Shown piece after piece: positions 1 to 12,406 of a DNA stretch of 64,000 nt (positions within the stretch are counted from its first letter, which is position 1; every line of letters starts with the position of its first letter). The DNA is from Chelativorans intermedius (GTDB lineage Bacteria > Pseudomonadota > Alphaproteobacteria > Rhizobiales > Rhizobiaceae). The translations under genes and the position numbers were made by a program. The notes beneath the pieces are model-generated. The model was not told the origin of the DNA, searched no databases, and worked only from the letters and a program-made list of their open reading frames with translations. The DNA lies in assembly GCF_025398255.1 (NCBI RefSeq), contig NZ_JAODNW010000014.1:1-64000 (forward strand). Direction: 5' to 3'.

Positions 1-118
1 GGCTGGTCCGGCTGAGGCTGCGCGAACATGACGAAGCTTCTGACGATACTGGAGAAATTCGCCTACACTCTCCGGCCGACCGATGCCGTCATGCAACTCC
101 AACTCACCGGAGAACCGC
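1..118 (+). other. 3' tail of an upstream gene cut by the window edge (uncertain)
   Basis: One frame stays open from base 3 to a TGA at 120-122 that overlaps the ATG of the next gene (ATGA), the same coupling used by the following genes. A second short frame ends at 29-31 and a further ATG lies at 28. I do not recognise the encoded residues and cannot tell which frame is real. A GGAG at 109-112 serves the next gene. Confidence 0.3.
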
Positions 119-571
119 ATGACGACCCACGATCCCATCCCCGCGCGCCTGGCTGCGCTGAAGACCGCTACGACGCTGGAACTGAAGGCGCAGTGGCGCG
201 ACTTGTTCGACAGCGAGCCGCCGCCGTTCAACCGACGCTACCTGGAGAGCCGGCTGGCCTATCGGATCCAGGAGCTGGCCTATGGTGGCCTGAAGCCCGA
301 GACAATCCGTCGGCTGGAGCGGCTGGGCGAGGAACTGGATGGTGGCGACCGCAAGAAGAGTCGCGTCCGCGCCGATGCCATGCCCATCGCCGGCACCCGG
401 CTGATCCGTGAGTGGCAGGGCGTCGAGCACGTCGTCACCGTCACCGCGGACGGCTTCGAATGGCAGGGCCGCCCGTACAAGTCGCTTTCGGCCATCGCGC
501 GGGCGATCACCGGGACGCGCTGGAACGGCTGGGTCTTCTTCGGGCTCAAGAACCGGAGGGCGCGGACATGA
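119..571 (+). CDS. DUF2924 domain protein, partner of a serine recombinase
   Basis: This 150-residue protein matches the DUF2924 family, which is found next to site-specific recombinases in alphaproteobacterial mobile elements; its biochemical role is not known. The helical N-terminal half carries the motif FNRRYLESRLAYRIQELAYGG, and the C-terminal half holds an aromatic-rich stretch (FEWQGRPYKSLSAIA, then NGWVFFGL) usual for the family. I chose the ATG at 119 because GGAG lies six bases upstream; an ATG at 83 is possible but has no ribosome site. The stop overlaps the recombinase start (ATGA at 568-571), so the two are translationally coupled. The acidic and basic composition suggests DNA or protein binding, which is inference. 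Confidence 0.8.
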   Translation: MTTHDPIPARLAALKTATTLELKAQWRDLFDSEPPPFNRRYLESRLAYRIQELAYGGLKPETIRRLERLGEELDGGDRKKSRVRADAMPIAGTRLIREWQGVEHVVTVTADGFEWQGRPYKSLSAIARAITGTRWNGWVFFGLKNRRART

Positions 572-1878
572 CCAAGCCGATCGTCCGCAAACAGCGCTGC
601 GCGATCTACACCCGGAAATCCTCTGAAGAAGGACTCGAGCAGGAGTTCAACAGCCTCCACGCCCAACGCGAGGCCTGCGAGGCATACATCGCCAGCCAGC
701 GCTCCGAGGGCTGGGTGCCCGTCCGCGATCAGTATGATGACGGCGGGATCTCGGGCGGCACGCTTGAACGCCCCGGGCTGCAGCGGCTGCTGGAGGATAT
801 CGAGGACGGGCTCGTCGACGTGGTGGTGGTCTACAAGATCGATCGACTCAGCCGGTCGCTCGCCGACTTCGCCAAGCTGGTCGAGGTGTTCGACCGGAAC
901 GGCGTGACCTTCGTCTCGGTGACGCAGTCGTTCAACACCACGACCTCGATGGGCCGCCTGACGCTGAACATCCTGCTGTCGTTCGCCCAGTTCGAGAGGG
1001 AGGTCACCGCCGAGCGCATCCGCGACAAGGTCGCTGCAAGCCGGAAGAAGGGGATGTGGATGGGCGGGGTGCCGCCCTACGGATATCGCGTTGAGAACCG
1101 GAAGCTGGTCGTCGACGACGAGAGCGCCGAGCACGTACGCTGGATCTTCGCTCGCTTCCTCGAGATCGGCTCGGGGACCGAACTGGCGCGGGAGGTCGCA
1201 AAACGCGGCATCCGCACGCCGCGCGGCAACCGGATCGACAAGAAGTATCTCTACCGGATGCTGAACAACCGCGCCTATATCGGCGAGGCGGTCCACAAGG
1301 GCAAAAGCTATCCGGGCGAGCATGACGCGATCATCGACCGCGAGACCTGGGACCGTGTGCACGCCATCTTGCAGGAAAGCCCGCGCAAGCGCGCTGCCCG
1401 CACGCGGGCGGAAACACCGGCGTTGCTGAAGGGGCTGTTGTTTGGCCCCGACGGCGCGGCCTTCTCCCCGACCCACACCCGAAAGGGCGACCGGCTCTAC
1501 CGCTACTATGTCAGCCAGACGGTGCTGAAGCATGGCGCCGGTGCCTGTCCGATCGGTCGCGTGCCCGCCGGCGAGATCGAGGCCGCCGTCATCGACCGGC
1601 TGCGCACGGTGTTCCGCCAGCCCGAGATCGTGGCCGGGACGTGGAAAGCGGCGAAGGCGCAGCAGGGCGGCATCACGGAGGCCGATGCCCGCGCGGCCCT
1701 GCAGCAGCTGGACCCGCTATGGGACGAGCTTTTCCCTGCCGAGCAGGCACGCATCGTGGCGCTGCTCGTGGAGCGGATCGACATCGGCGCCGAAGGGCTC
1801 GAGATCCGGCTGCGCGTCGATGGGCTGAGCGGCCTCGCGCGCGAGATGCTGGCCGGTGAAACGGGAGCGGCAGCATGA
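568..1878 (+). CDS. Serine recombinase (resolvase/invertase family, large type)
   Basis: This is a 436-residue site-specific recombinase. The N-terminal resolvase domain (about residues 10-160) has the catalytic serine in YTRKSSEEG (Ser18) and the arginine helix KIDRLSRSL; a long helix with FAQFEREVTAERIRDK follows. A recombinase domain begins near residue 165 (GVPPYGY) and contains ELAREVAKRGIRTPRG. In the region where a Cys4 zinc ribbon normally sits the protein reads LLFGPDGAAFSPTHTRKG, so the CxxC pair is replaced by non-cysteine residues; the C-terminal coiled coil is short. It is sandwiched between DUF2924 and HTH genes with ATGA overlaps on both sides. It may mobilise or invert the surrounding DNA; no attachment site can be identified from the sequence alone. 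Confidence 0.92.
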   Translation: MTKPIVRKQRCAIYTRKSSEEGLEQEFNSLHAQREACEAYIASQRSEGWVPVRDQYDDGGISGGTLERPGLQRLLEDIEDGLVDVVVVYKIDRLSRSLADFAKLVEVFDRNGVTFVSVTQSFNTTTSMGRLTLNILLSFAQFEREVTAERIRDKVAASRKKGMWMGGVPPYGYRVENRKLVVDDESAEHVRWIFARFLEIGSGTELAREVAKRGIRTPRGNRIDKKYLYRMLNNRAYIGEAVHKGKSYPGEHDAIIDRETWDRVHAILQESPRKRAARTRAETPALLKGLLFGPDGAAFSPTHTRKGDRLYRYYVSQTVLKHGAGACPIGRVPAGEIEAAVIDRLRTVFRQPEIVAGTWKAAKAQQGGITEADARAALQQLDPLWDELFPAEQARIVALLVERIDIGAEGLEIRLRVDGLSGLAREMLAGETGAAA

Positions 1879-2258
1879 AACCCGCGCCCGAGACCATCAC
1901 CCTGCACGTCCCTTTCCGCATCGCAAAGCGCGGCGGGCGCAAGGAGGTGCAGTTGCCCGACGGCGCGCCGGTGCAACGCCGAACCGACAACACCCTGGTC
2001 AAGGCGCTGGCCCGCGCCTTCCGCTGGAAGCGGCTGCTGGAATCCGGCGAGTTCAACACCATCAATGAGTTGGCCGAGCGCGAGGGCATTGCGCCGTCCT
2101 ACATGACCCGCGTCCTGCGCCTCACCCTTCTCGCCCCCGTCATCGTCGAGGCGATCCTGGATGGCCGACAGGGACCGGAAGTGACGCTGGGGCGGCTGCT
2201 GAAGGGGTTTCCGGTGGAGTGGGAGGCACAGCAACCATCTTTTCACAAGGTCGAATAG
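1875..2258 (+). CDS. Small helix-turn-helix protein of the recombinase operon
   Basis: This 127-residue protein starts inside the recombinase stop codon (ATGA) and ends the three-gene unit. Residues about 60-98 ([21 protein letters not shown]) look like a ParB/KorB-style helix-turn-helix, followed by a segment resembling the end of phage-associated proteins that commonly accompany DUF2924 and the recombinase. The N-terminal 45 residues are basic. It is likely a DNA-binding accessory factor or regulator of the recombinase; this is inference. No enzymatic motif is visible. Confidence 0.7.
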   Translation: MKPAPETITLHVPFRIAKRGGRKEVQLPDGAPVQRRTDNTLVKALARAFRWKRLLESGEFNTINELAEREGIAPSYMTRVLRLTLLAPVIVEAILDGRQGPEVTLGRLLKGFPVEWEAQQPSFHKVE

Positions 2259-2408
2259 CAGGCCTTTTGCAAACAGCTTCGCACGCGTCCATCCATAAAC
2301 GCCATCCTGCTTGCCCGCTCTCCTGGACGTCCGACAGCGCGGCAACTTTCAATTTCCGATTGATTCCAATGGCCATTTCGGCCACTTCTTGGGCCGGGAG
2401 GACCACCC

Positions 2409-2590
2409 ATGACCGCACTTTCCGCCCGCGACGCCAAGTACAACTTCGGCCGTCTGATCGACCTCGCCCGCGCCGAGCCGGTGGTGGTCGAGAAACACGG
2501 GCGCCCGGTCGTGGTGGTCCTGTCCGTCGAAGAATACGAAAGGCTGACCGGCAACAAGGTCGCCCCATCCCGACTGGAAGGCGAGGAGTG

Positions 2591-2591
<1 letters not shown>
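2409..2591 (+). CDS. Phd/YefM-family antitoxin, without an adjacent toxin
   Basis: This 60-residue protein has the full N-terminal Phd/YefM fold signature: [20 protein letters not shown], then a strand with [14 protein letters not shown] and SVEEYERL. Such antitoxins bind DNA as dimers and neutralise RelE/ParE or Doc toxins through a C-terminal tail. Here the tail is only about 13 residues and the next gene is hsdM, not a toxin. The stop codon shares a base with the hsdM start (TGATG at 2589-2593), so the two are translated as a unit. A strong GGGAGGA at 2395-2401 precedes the start. It could be an autoregulator of the restriction-modification operon; that is inference. Confidence 0.85.
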
Positions 2592-4124
<1,533 letters not shown>

Positions 4125-4132
<8 letters not shown>

Positions 4133-5330
4133 GTGGCGACAATCGACGTGGGGCGACGAGATATCCCTTGAATACGGCAAGGCAATCAGGGGCTATCAGG
4201 AGGCATCCGGTCCCTACCGGGTTTTTGGCACGAACGGGCCTGTTGGATGGACAGACGAACCGCTCGCATCGGGACCCGGGGTTATTCTCGGGCGCAAGGG
4301 CGCATACCGAGGCATTCATTATTCGAAGCATCCATTTTTCGTTATCGACACAGCGTATTACGTTAAGCTGAAGTCTGGCGATCTCGACATGCGATGGGTC
4401 TACTACGCAATGATCCATTATCGCTTGGGTGAAATCGACGACGGATCACCAATTCCATCTACAACCCGAGCTGCCGTTTACCCCTGCAAACTTTCCATTC
4501 CACCCCTCCCTGAACAGCGCGCCATTGCCGGTGTACTCTCCGCCCTCGACGACAAGATCGAGCTGAACCGGAAGATGAACGCCACGCTCGAGGCCATGGC
4601 GCGGGCGCTGTTTCGCGACTGGTTCGTGGATTTCGGCCCGACCCGCGCCAAAATGCAAGGCCGCCCCCCCTACCTCGCCCCCGAAATCTGGTCCCTCTTC
4701 CCCGACCGGCTCGACAATGAAGGGAAGCCCGAGGGGTGGGAGATGGGCACGCTGGGGGATGTGGCAGAGTCGCCCCGTCGTGGCGTCAAGCCGAGCGAAA
4801 TACCAGAAGACACACCATACATCGGGCTGGAGCACATGCCCCGCCGCTCCATCGCCCTTTCGGAGTGGGAAGGCGCCGGAAAGGTGACGAGCAACAAGTC
4901 GGCCTTCCGCAAAGGCGAGTTCCTGTTCGGCAAGCTCCGTCCGTATTTTCACAAGGTCGGCGTAGCCCCAGTCGATGGCATATGCTCCACCGACATTGTG
5001 GTAGTTCGCCCAAAGCGGAAGGAGTGGTTGGCTTACACGCTCGCCTGCATCTCCTCCGACGATTTCGTCGAGTTCACGAATGCCGCCTCAACAGGCACGA
5101 AGATGCCGCGCACGAGCTGGAACGCGATGTCCACCTACGAAACCTGCCTTGGCACAGAGGAGGTTGCCGCCGCGTTCAATCACCTCGTCGCGCCGATGAT
5201 CGAAAGTATCATCGCCAACATCCATGAATCCCGCACTCTCGCCCAGACCCGCGATCTGCTTCTGCCCAGGCTTATGTCCGGCGAAATCCGCGTGGCCGAG
5301 GCCGAGAAGATTGTGGAGGAGGCGCTGTGA
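4125..5330 (+). CDS. hsdS: Type I restriction-modification system, specificity subunit HsdS
   Basis: The 401-residue subunit determines the bipartite DNA target. It has two target-recognition domains (about residues 1-120 and 200-345) separated by the conserved central helix [20 protein letters not shown]...[17 protein letters not shown] (about 125-165) and a second conserved helix near the end ([20 protein letters not shown]). The recognition sequence cannot be read from the protein. The 5' half (about 4140-4500) is visibly more AT-rich than its surroundings, consistent with exchange of recognition domains between strains. The start overlaps the end of hsdM. Confidence 0.94.
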
Positions 5331-5378
5331 TGACAAACACACGAGGCAGCGTTCGTCGCAGTCTACACACCATGACAC

Positions 5379-5407
5379 TTGACAGGATCGTCAAATCGAC
5401 CACATAT
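5379..5407 (+). promoter_or_regulatory. Putative promoter for the NYN gene inside the R-M locus
   Basis: A perfect -35 hexamer TTGACA (5379-5384) is followed after 17 bases by ACATAT (5402-5407). It lies in the 157-base gap between hsdS and the NYN gene. Downstream, 5447-5467 can form a GC-rich hairpin (one mismatch, loop ccagt) followed by TTTTT at 5472-5476, just before the NYN start, which could act as an attenuator. Reading is by eye only. Confidence 0.5.
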
Positions 5408-5487
5408 GAGGAGATATCACCCTCGGCGCTTCGGTGCCGGGGCGCGCGGCGGCCCCAGTGGCCGCTGCTGCTTTTTCGGGGGTTCGC

Positions 5488-6114
5488 ATGAGAACCCATG
5501 TCTATATCGACGGCTACAACCTCTATTATGGCTGCCTCAAGCGCACGCCCTACAAGTGGTTGAATATCCATGCGCTTTGCTGCGCGCTCCTGCCGCAGAA
5601 CGACATCCGGGCGATCCGCTACTTCACTGCGCAGGTCAGCGGCACGCCGCATGACCCCGATCAGCCCACCCGCCAGCAGACGTATTTCCGCGCCCTGCGA
5701 ACGCTTCCGCAGGTCAGCATCCATCTTGGCCATTTCCTGACCCATGAAGTGACCATGCCCGACGCCGCCGACTGGAAAAACGGGCGCTACACCGGGCGTC
5801 AGGTCATGAAGACCGAGGAAAAGGGCTCTGACGTCAACCTCGCAACTTACCTGCTGGTCGACGCGTTTGACGATGCCTTCGACGTGGCGGTGATCGTCAG
5901 CAACGACAGCGACCTGAAGGAGCCGATCTCGGTTGTTCGGAACCGGTTCGGAAAGACAATCGGGATCCTCAACCCCCAGAAGCGTGTGAGCCGGGCGTTG
6001 AAGCCATACGCGCATTTCATCAAGCAGATCAGACCCGGCGTCCTCAAGAACTCACAGTTCCCCAACACGATGCAGGATGCGAAGGGACAGTTCCACAAGC
6101 CGACGCGCTGGTAG
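5488..6114 (+). CDS. NYN-domain (PIN-like) ribonuclease candidate between hsdS and hsdR
   Basis: This 208-residue protein belongs to the NYN/LabA-like (DUF88) group of PIN-fold proteins, which usually are metal-dependent RNases. The acidic cluster is present: Asp in VYIDGYNLYYG near the N terminus, KGSDVNLA in the middle, and SNDSDL followed by the strand of GKTIGILNP. The ATG at 5488 was chosen because the family signature begins three residues later; an upstream in-frame start at 5434 would add a low-complexity leader. Its position inside a type I R-M locus suggests an accessory defence or control role, but a passenger gene is also possible. A promoter of its own appears upstream. Confidence 0.85.
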   Translation: MRTHVYIDGYNLYYGCLKRTPYKWLNIHALCCALLPQNDIRAIRYFTAQVSGTPHDPDQPTRQQTYFRALRTLPQVSIHLGHFLTHEVTMPDAADWKNGRYTGRQVMKTEEKGSDVNLATYLLVDAFDDAFDVAVIVSNDSDLKEPISVVRNRFGKTIGILNPQKRVSRALKPYAHFIKQIRPGVLKNSQFPNTMQDAKGQFHKPTRW

Positions 6115-6178
6115 GAGGCCGTCCCAGATACGGAGGCGCTGAAAAGTAGAAGTTTAAGATTTGAGGCCGGAAATATTC

Positions 6179-9298
<3,120 letters not shown>

Positions 9299-9609
9299 GT
9301 GCCGTTGGTTCGAGAAAACAATGTTGATTTGAACCCACCGCGAGGCGCGGCACCGCTGGCAGCGCGCTCCACACCCGTCGGGACGCTGGCGAACGTCCGA
9401 TCCCGGTCATTTCTGCGAGAATGCCACCCACATCAAAGTGTTCAGGTTTCGTTACAAAATAATGACGTGTTTCCAGAGCCTTGCGAAAAATTCACCAAAT
9501 CTGCGCAGTCAACAGGTTCAGAGAGTATCGGCCCTGAGAGAGCGCTTTCTGACCTCTTGGCCCAGAGGCCAGTGCTCAGCCTCTCCCGCATAACCCTCGA
9601 AAACAACGG
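9299..9609. other. Non-coding stretch between hsdR and the tRNA gene
   Basis: No convincing gene lies in these about 310 bases. The part at 9430-9500 is AT-richer than its surroundings. It is the likely junction between the accessory island and the conserved chromosome. I saw no copy of the tRNA 3' end to the left of the tRNA gene inside this window. Confidence 0.4.
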
Positions 9610-9631
9610 AAAAATCCGGCCGCAGCCGGAT
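9610..9631 (-). terminator. Rho-independent terminator of tRNA-Ser
   Basis: Read on the minus strand this is a 7-bp perfect stem (ATCCGGC / GCCGGAT, loop of four) followed by a run of five T. It lies 27 bases beyond the tRNA 3' end. Confidence 0.75.
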
Positions 9632-9657
9632 GGGGAGAACGCTTTCGCGGGGGCAAG

Positions 9658-9748
9658 TGGCGGAGAGGATGGGATTCGAACCCACGAGGCCCTTTTGGGG
9701 CCTACTCCCTTAGCAGGGGAGCGCCTTCGACCACTCGGCCACCTCTCC
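9658..9748 (-). tRNA. tRNA-Ser (anticodon GCU)
   Basis: The 91-base gene encodes a class II tRNA. The acceptor stem is GGAGAGG / CCTCTCC with discriminator G and an encoded CCA (9658-9660). The anticodon loop is CTGCTAA inside the stem CTCCC / GGGAG, giving anticodon GCT, which reads AGC/AGU serine codons. A long variable arm (GTAGGCCCC AAAA GGGCC) and a T loop GTTCGAATC are present. Its 3' end faces the accessory island at lower coordinates, the orientation expected for an integration site. Confidence 0.95.
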
Positions 9749-10231
9749 TTCAAGGCTGGGTGCTGGATAAAGAAAAGCAGCGGCACAATCAACAACGAGT
9801 TGCACGCTTCTCACATTCGCCTGGCGCGGCGTCACCCGGATGCCGCGGCGCGCCGCGAGTCGCTGCTTGCCATGCAGGTATCCACAGGCAGCTGGAGGGC
9901 GGCGATTCGCGCCGTCTGGCGGGTGCCGGCGCGGGAAACCCGCCTTCTCCGGCGTTTTCCACTCGCGACGCACGCCCCAATCGTTGACGTTTCCTTTCCG
10001 CAGCCTGCGCAAACGTGGCTTTTGTGCAACAGGTTGTGCCGATAGAGCTTGCCGCGACCCGTGAGAGGGGCAATCGTGGTTGATCACCGGCGCGGCGTGA
10101 GTAATGTCGGCTGCGGAAGAAGGAGCGCCGGGGGCGCAACTTTTTCATACCTGTGGGGATGGGCAGGGAACGCTGTCCTTCAGCAAATATACCCAGACCC
10201 ATATTTAGAACTTTTGACTGGAGGTCAGAAA
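9749..10231. other. Non-coding region between tRNA-Ser and the porin gene
   Basis: These 483 bases hold no supported gene; the open frames here have proline- and arginine-rich shadow composition. They should contain the tRNA promoter (minus strand) and the porin promoter (plus strand). The last 60 bases before the porin are AT-rich (AAATATACCC, CATATTTAG) and end in a strong GGAGG at 10220-10224. One near-match to a DnaA box (TATCCACA) lies near 9882 and is isolated. Confidence 0.4.
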
Positions 10232-11380
10232 ATGAACATCAAGAGCCTTCTCATCGGCTCGGCGGCGGCAACCGTCGCTGCGACGGGCGCCCAGGCGGCC
10301 GACCCCATCTTCGTTCCGGAACCGGAGCCGATGGAATATGTCCGCGTCTGCGACGTCTATGGCGCCGGCTTCTTCTACATCCCGGGCACCGAAACCTGCC
10401 TCAAGATCGGCGGCTATGTCCGCTACGAGATCGGTGCGCGCGGCGATTTCGACGGCCTGCTCGACGATGGCGGCTGGGCCAAGCTGGCTCGCGCCACGCT
10501 GACGGTCGACGCCCGCTCGGAGACCGAGTACGGCACGCTCGGCGGCTTCATCGAGATCCGCGCCGATTCCACGGGTGGTACCGTAACGAAGTTCCCGAAT
10601 ACCGACTTCCCCTACAATGTGAACGAGGGCAACGCCCTTTCGCAGGGGATCGATTCCGGCGCGCGCGTGCAGCAGGCGATCATCTCGCTGGGCGGCCTTT
10701 CCATGGGTCTCAGCGACACGCTGTATGACGCCGGCCTGTCGGGCGAGTTCGACCAGGGCGGCGGCGACCGCGTCCACTTCATCCGCTACACATACGATGC
10801 GGCCAACGGCTTCTTCGTCTCTCTTGCGCTCGAAGAGGCGGACGAAGACTACGACTACGCGCCGAACGTGGTCGGCAACATCGGTGTGGTTCAGGGCTGG
10901 GGCAGCATCAACGTGTGGGGTGCCTACGACGCCACGGCCGAGGAATGGGCCGCCAAGGCGATCGCGAAGGTCAACGCCACCGAGCAGCTCTGGTTCGAGG
11001 CGATCGGTACCTACGAAAGCGGCATCAACTTCTACTCGGTCGACCCGTTTGGCGGCCTGGGCACTGGTCTGGCCTCGCTCGACCCGGTTGATCCGCGCGT
11101 CGGTGCCGAGTGGAGTGCCGGTGGTCTTGTCGGCTATCAGGTCAACCCGCGCTTCAAGGCGTCGATCGGCGCTCAGTACTTCAGCAAGGTTGGCCACGAT
11201 GTCGGCACCACCCTCTTCGGTGGCGATGTGAACGCCATCCGCGCCGGTGCGACCTTCGACTACGAGATCGTCGAGAACTTCAACACGAAGCTTGCGGTCA
11301 ACTACACCAAGTTCGACACGCCGGACGGCCGCGACCCGGATCAGTGGCACGGCTTCCTGCGCTTCGACCGCAACTTCTAA
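10232..11380 (+). CDS. Alpha-proteobacterial outer-membrane porin
   Basis: The 382-residue protein belongs to the Omp2/Rop-type porins of Rhizobiales, which form trimeric 16-strand beta-barrels for diffusion of small solutes. A signal peptide (MNIKSLLIGSAAATVAA, cleavage after TGAQA) precedes the mature start ADPIF. The conserved early motif RVCDVYGAGFFYIPGTETCLKIGGYVRYE has the two cysteines typical of the family. The protein alternates amphipathic strands with acidic loops and ends in a phenylalanine (FDRNF), needed for barrel assembly. The start is fixed by GGAGG seven bases upstream. Monocistronic, with its own terminator. Confidence 0.95.
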   Translation: MNIKSLLIGSAAATVAATGAQAADPIFVPEPEPMEYVRVCDVYGAGFFYIPGTETCLKIGGYVRYEIGARGDFDGLLDDGGWAKLARATLTVDARSETEYGTLGGFIEIRADSTGGTVTKFPNTDFPYNVNEGNALSQGIDSGARVQQAIISLGGLSMGLSDTLYDAGLSGEFDQGGGDRVHFIRYTYDAANGFFVSLALEEADEDYDYAPNVVGNIGVVQGWGSINVWGAYDATAEEWAAKAIAKVNATEQLWFEAIGTYESGINFYSVDPFGGLGTGLASLDPVDPRVGAEWSAGGLVGYQVNPRFKASIGAQYFSKVGHDVGTTLFGGDVNAIRAGATFDYEIVENFNTKLAVNYTKFDTPDGRDPDQWHGFLRFDRNF

Positions 11381-11407
11381 AAAGAGAAGACGGTCCGAAG
11401 AACTTGG

Positions 11408-11438
11408 AAACCCGGCGGGCGACCCCCGCCGGGTTTTC
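11408..11438 (+). terminator. Rho-independent terminator of the porin gene
   Basis: A 9-bp perfect GC-rich stem (CCCGGCGGG / CCCGCCGGG, loop cgacc), extended by A-T pairs and followed by TTTT, lies 28 bases after the porin stop. Confidence 0.9.
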
Positions 11439-11492
11439 CTTGCTCGTCCTTGGCAGGTTGGGTGATGCGAACGGCGCCTTCCCGAACGGCTA

Positions 11493-12380
11493 TCACAGCG
11501 TCCGCCGCTCGGCGCGGGTGAAGAAGGCATCGATGCGCCGGGGCAGGTCGCCGGTCTCCAGAAGCGGCGCATGGCCCTGGCCCTCTACGGTGAGGGTCTC
11601 CATCTCCGGGTGCCGCCGGGCCATTTCCGAGAGTGTGTCCACGGACAGCAGGGTGGAGTTGGCGCCGCGGATCGCCAGCACGGGGATTGCCTTCAGCCCC
11701 TCGAATTGCGGCCACAGCGCCGGCAGCGGCCGGCTCAGATCGACCCCTCTCAGCGTCTTGAGAAGCCGGCGGTCGAAATCGGCCACGGGGCGCCCGTCCT
11801 CGAAGCGGTAAAGCGCCCGTGTCTGTCGCTCCCAGTCGGCATCGGCAAGCGCGCTGAAAGCCTCGCCGTGCACCGCCTTCAGCACCCGGATGGCATCGGC
11901 CAAGTCCTGCGGTTTCGGTGCATTTTCCAGATAGCTGCGGATGTGCGCCAGCCCGGCGCCCTCGATCACCGGACCGATGTCGTTGAGCACGACCGCCTTC
12001 AGCGCCGCCGGCCGCAGCGCCGTCAGCGCCATGATGACGAGCCCGCCGCGCGAGGTGCCGATGAAGGCGGCATGGGGAATTCCGAGCACGGTGAGCCCAT
12101 CGCGGATGTCGGCGGCCTCTCTCGCCACCGTATAGTTGCGCCACTGCGGGTCGGGATCGCTGCCGCCACGCCCGCGATAGTCGAAGGCGATCACCTGGCG
12201 CGGGCGTTTCTCGTTGCCCGCAAGGGCCAGGGCGAGAGCATGGAAATCGCGCACATTGCGGGTCAGCCCCGGCAGGCAGACCACCGGCAGCCGACCCTCC
12301 ACGCGCCTGCCATAGAGGCGTGCGTGCAGCCTCAACCCGTCGCTCGATGTGTAGAAGAAATCGTTGAACCCTTCCCCCAA
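11493..12380 (-). CDS. Alpha/beta hydrolase
   Basis: The 295-residue protein has the alpha/beta-hydrolase fold: oxyanion region VVCLPGLTRN, FDYRGRGGSD, nucleophile elbow GTSRGG with Ser110, and a C-terminal catalytic histidine in GQGHAPLLE. The place where close relatives often carry the acid (SDLLS) reads STLLS here; Asp two to four residues later (SVDTL) may replace it. The substrate is unknown. I chose the TTG at 12380 because AGGGAG lies at the right distance upstream and family similarity begins there; no ATG fits. It follows the lytic transglycosylase gene by 26 bases on the same strand. Confidence 0.85.
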   Translation of the reverse strand: MGEGFNDFFYTSSDGLRLHARLYGRRVEGRLPVVCLPGLTRNVRDFHALALALAGNEKRPRQVIAFDYRGRGGSDPDPQWRNYTVAREAADIRDGLTVLGIPHAAFIGTSRGGLVIMALTALRPAALKAVVLNDIGPVIEGAGLAHIRSYLENAPKPQDLADAIRVLKAVHGEAFSALADADWERQTRALYRFEDGRPVADFDRRLLKTLRGVDLSRPLPALWPQFEGLKAIPVLAIRGANSTLLSVDTLSEMARRHPEMETLTVEGQGHAPLLETGDLPRRIDAFFTRAERRTL

Positions 12381-12406
12381 ACCCGCTCCCTTGCTTTCGA
12401 CCGTCC

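Noticed and set aside
280-1533. Long open frame on the minus strand opposite the recombinase
   Set aside because: It lies antisense to a protein with clear catalytic motifs and has the Arg/Leu/Ala-rich composition of a GC-rich shadow frame.
9875-9895. A DnaA-box-like TATCCACA
   Set aside because: Single near-match without clustered boxes or an AT-rich unwinding region; no origin is supported.
9789-10202. Minus-strand frame of 137 codons before the porin
   Set aside because: Composition is shadow-like, with no start site or recognisable domain.
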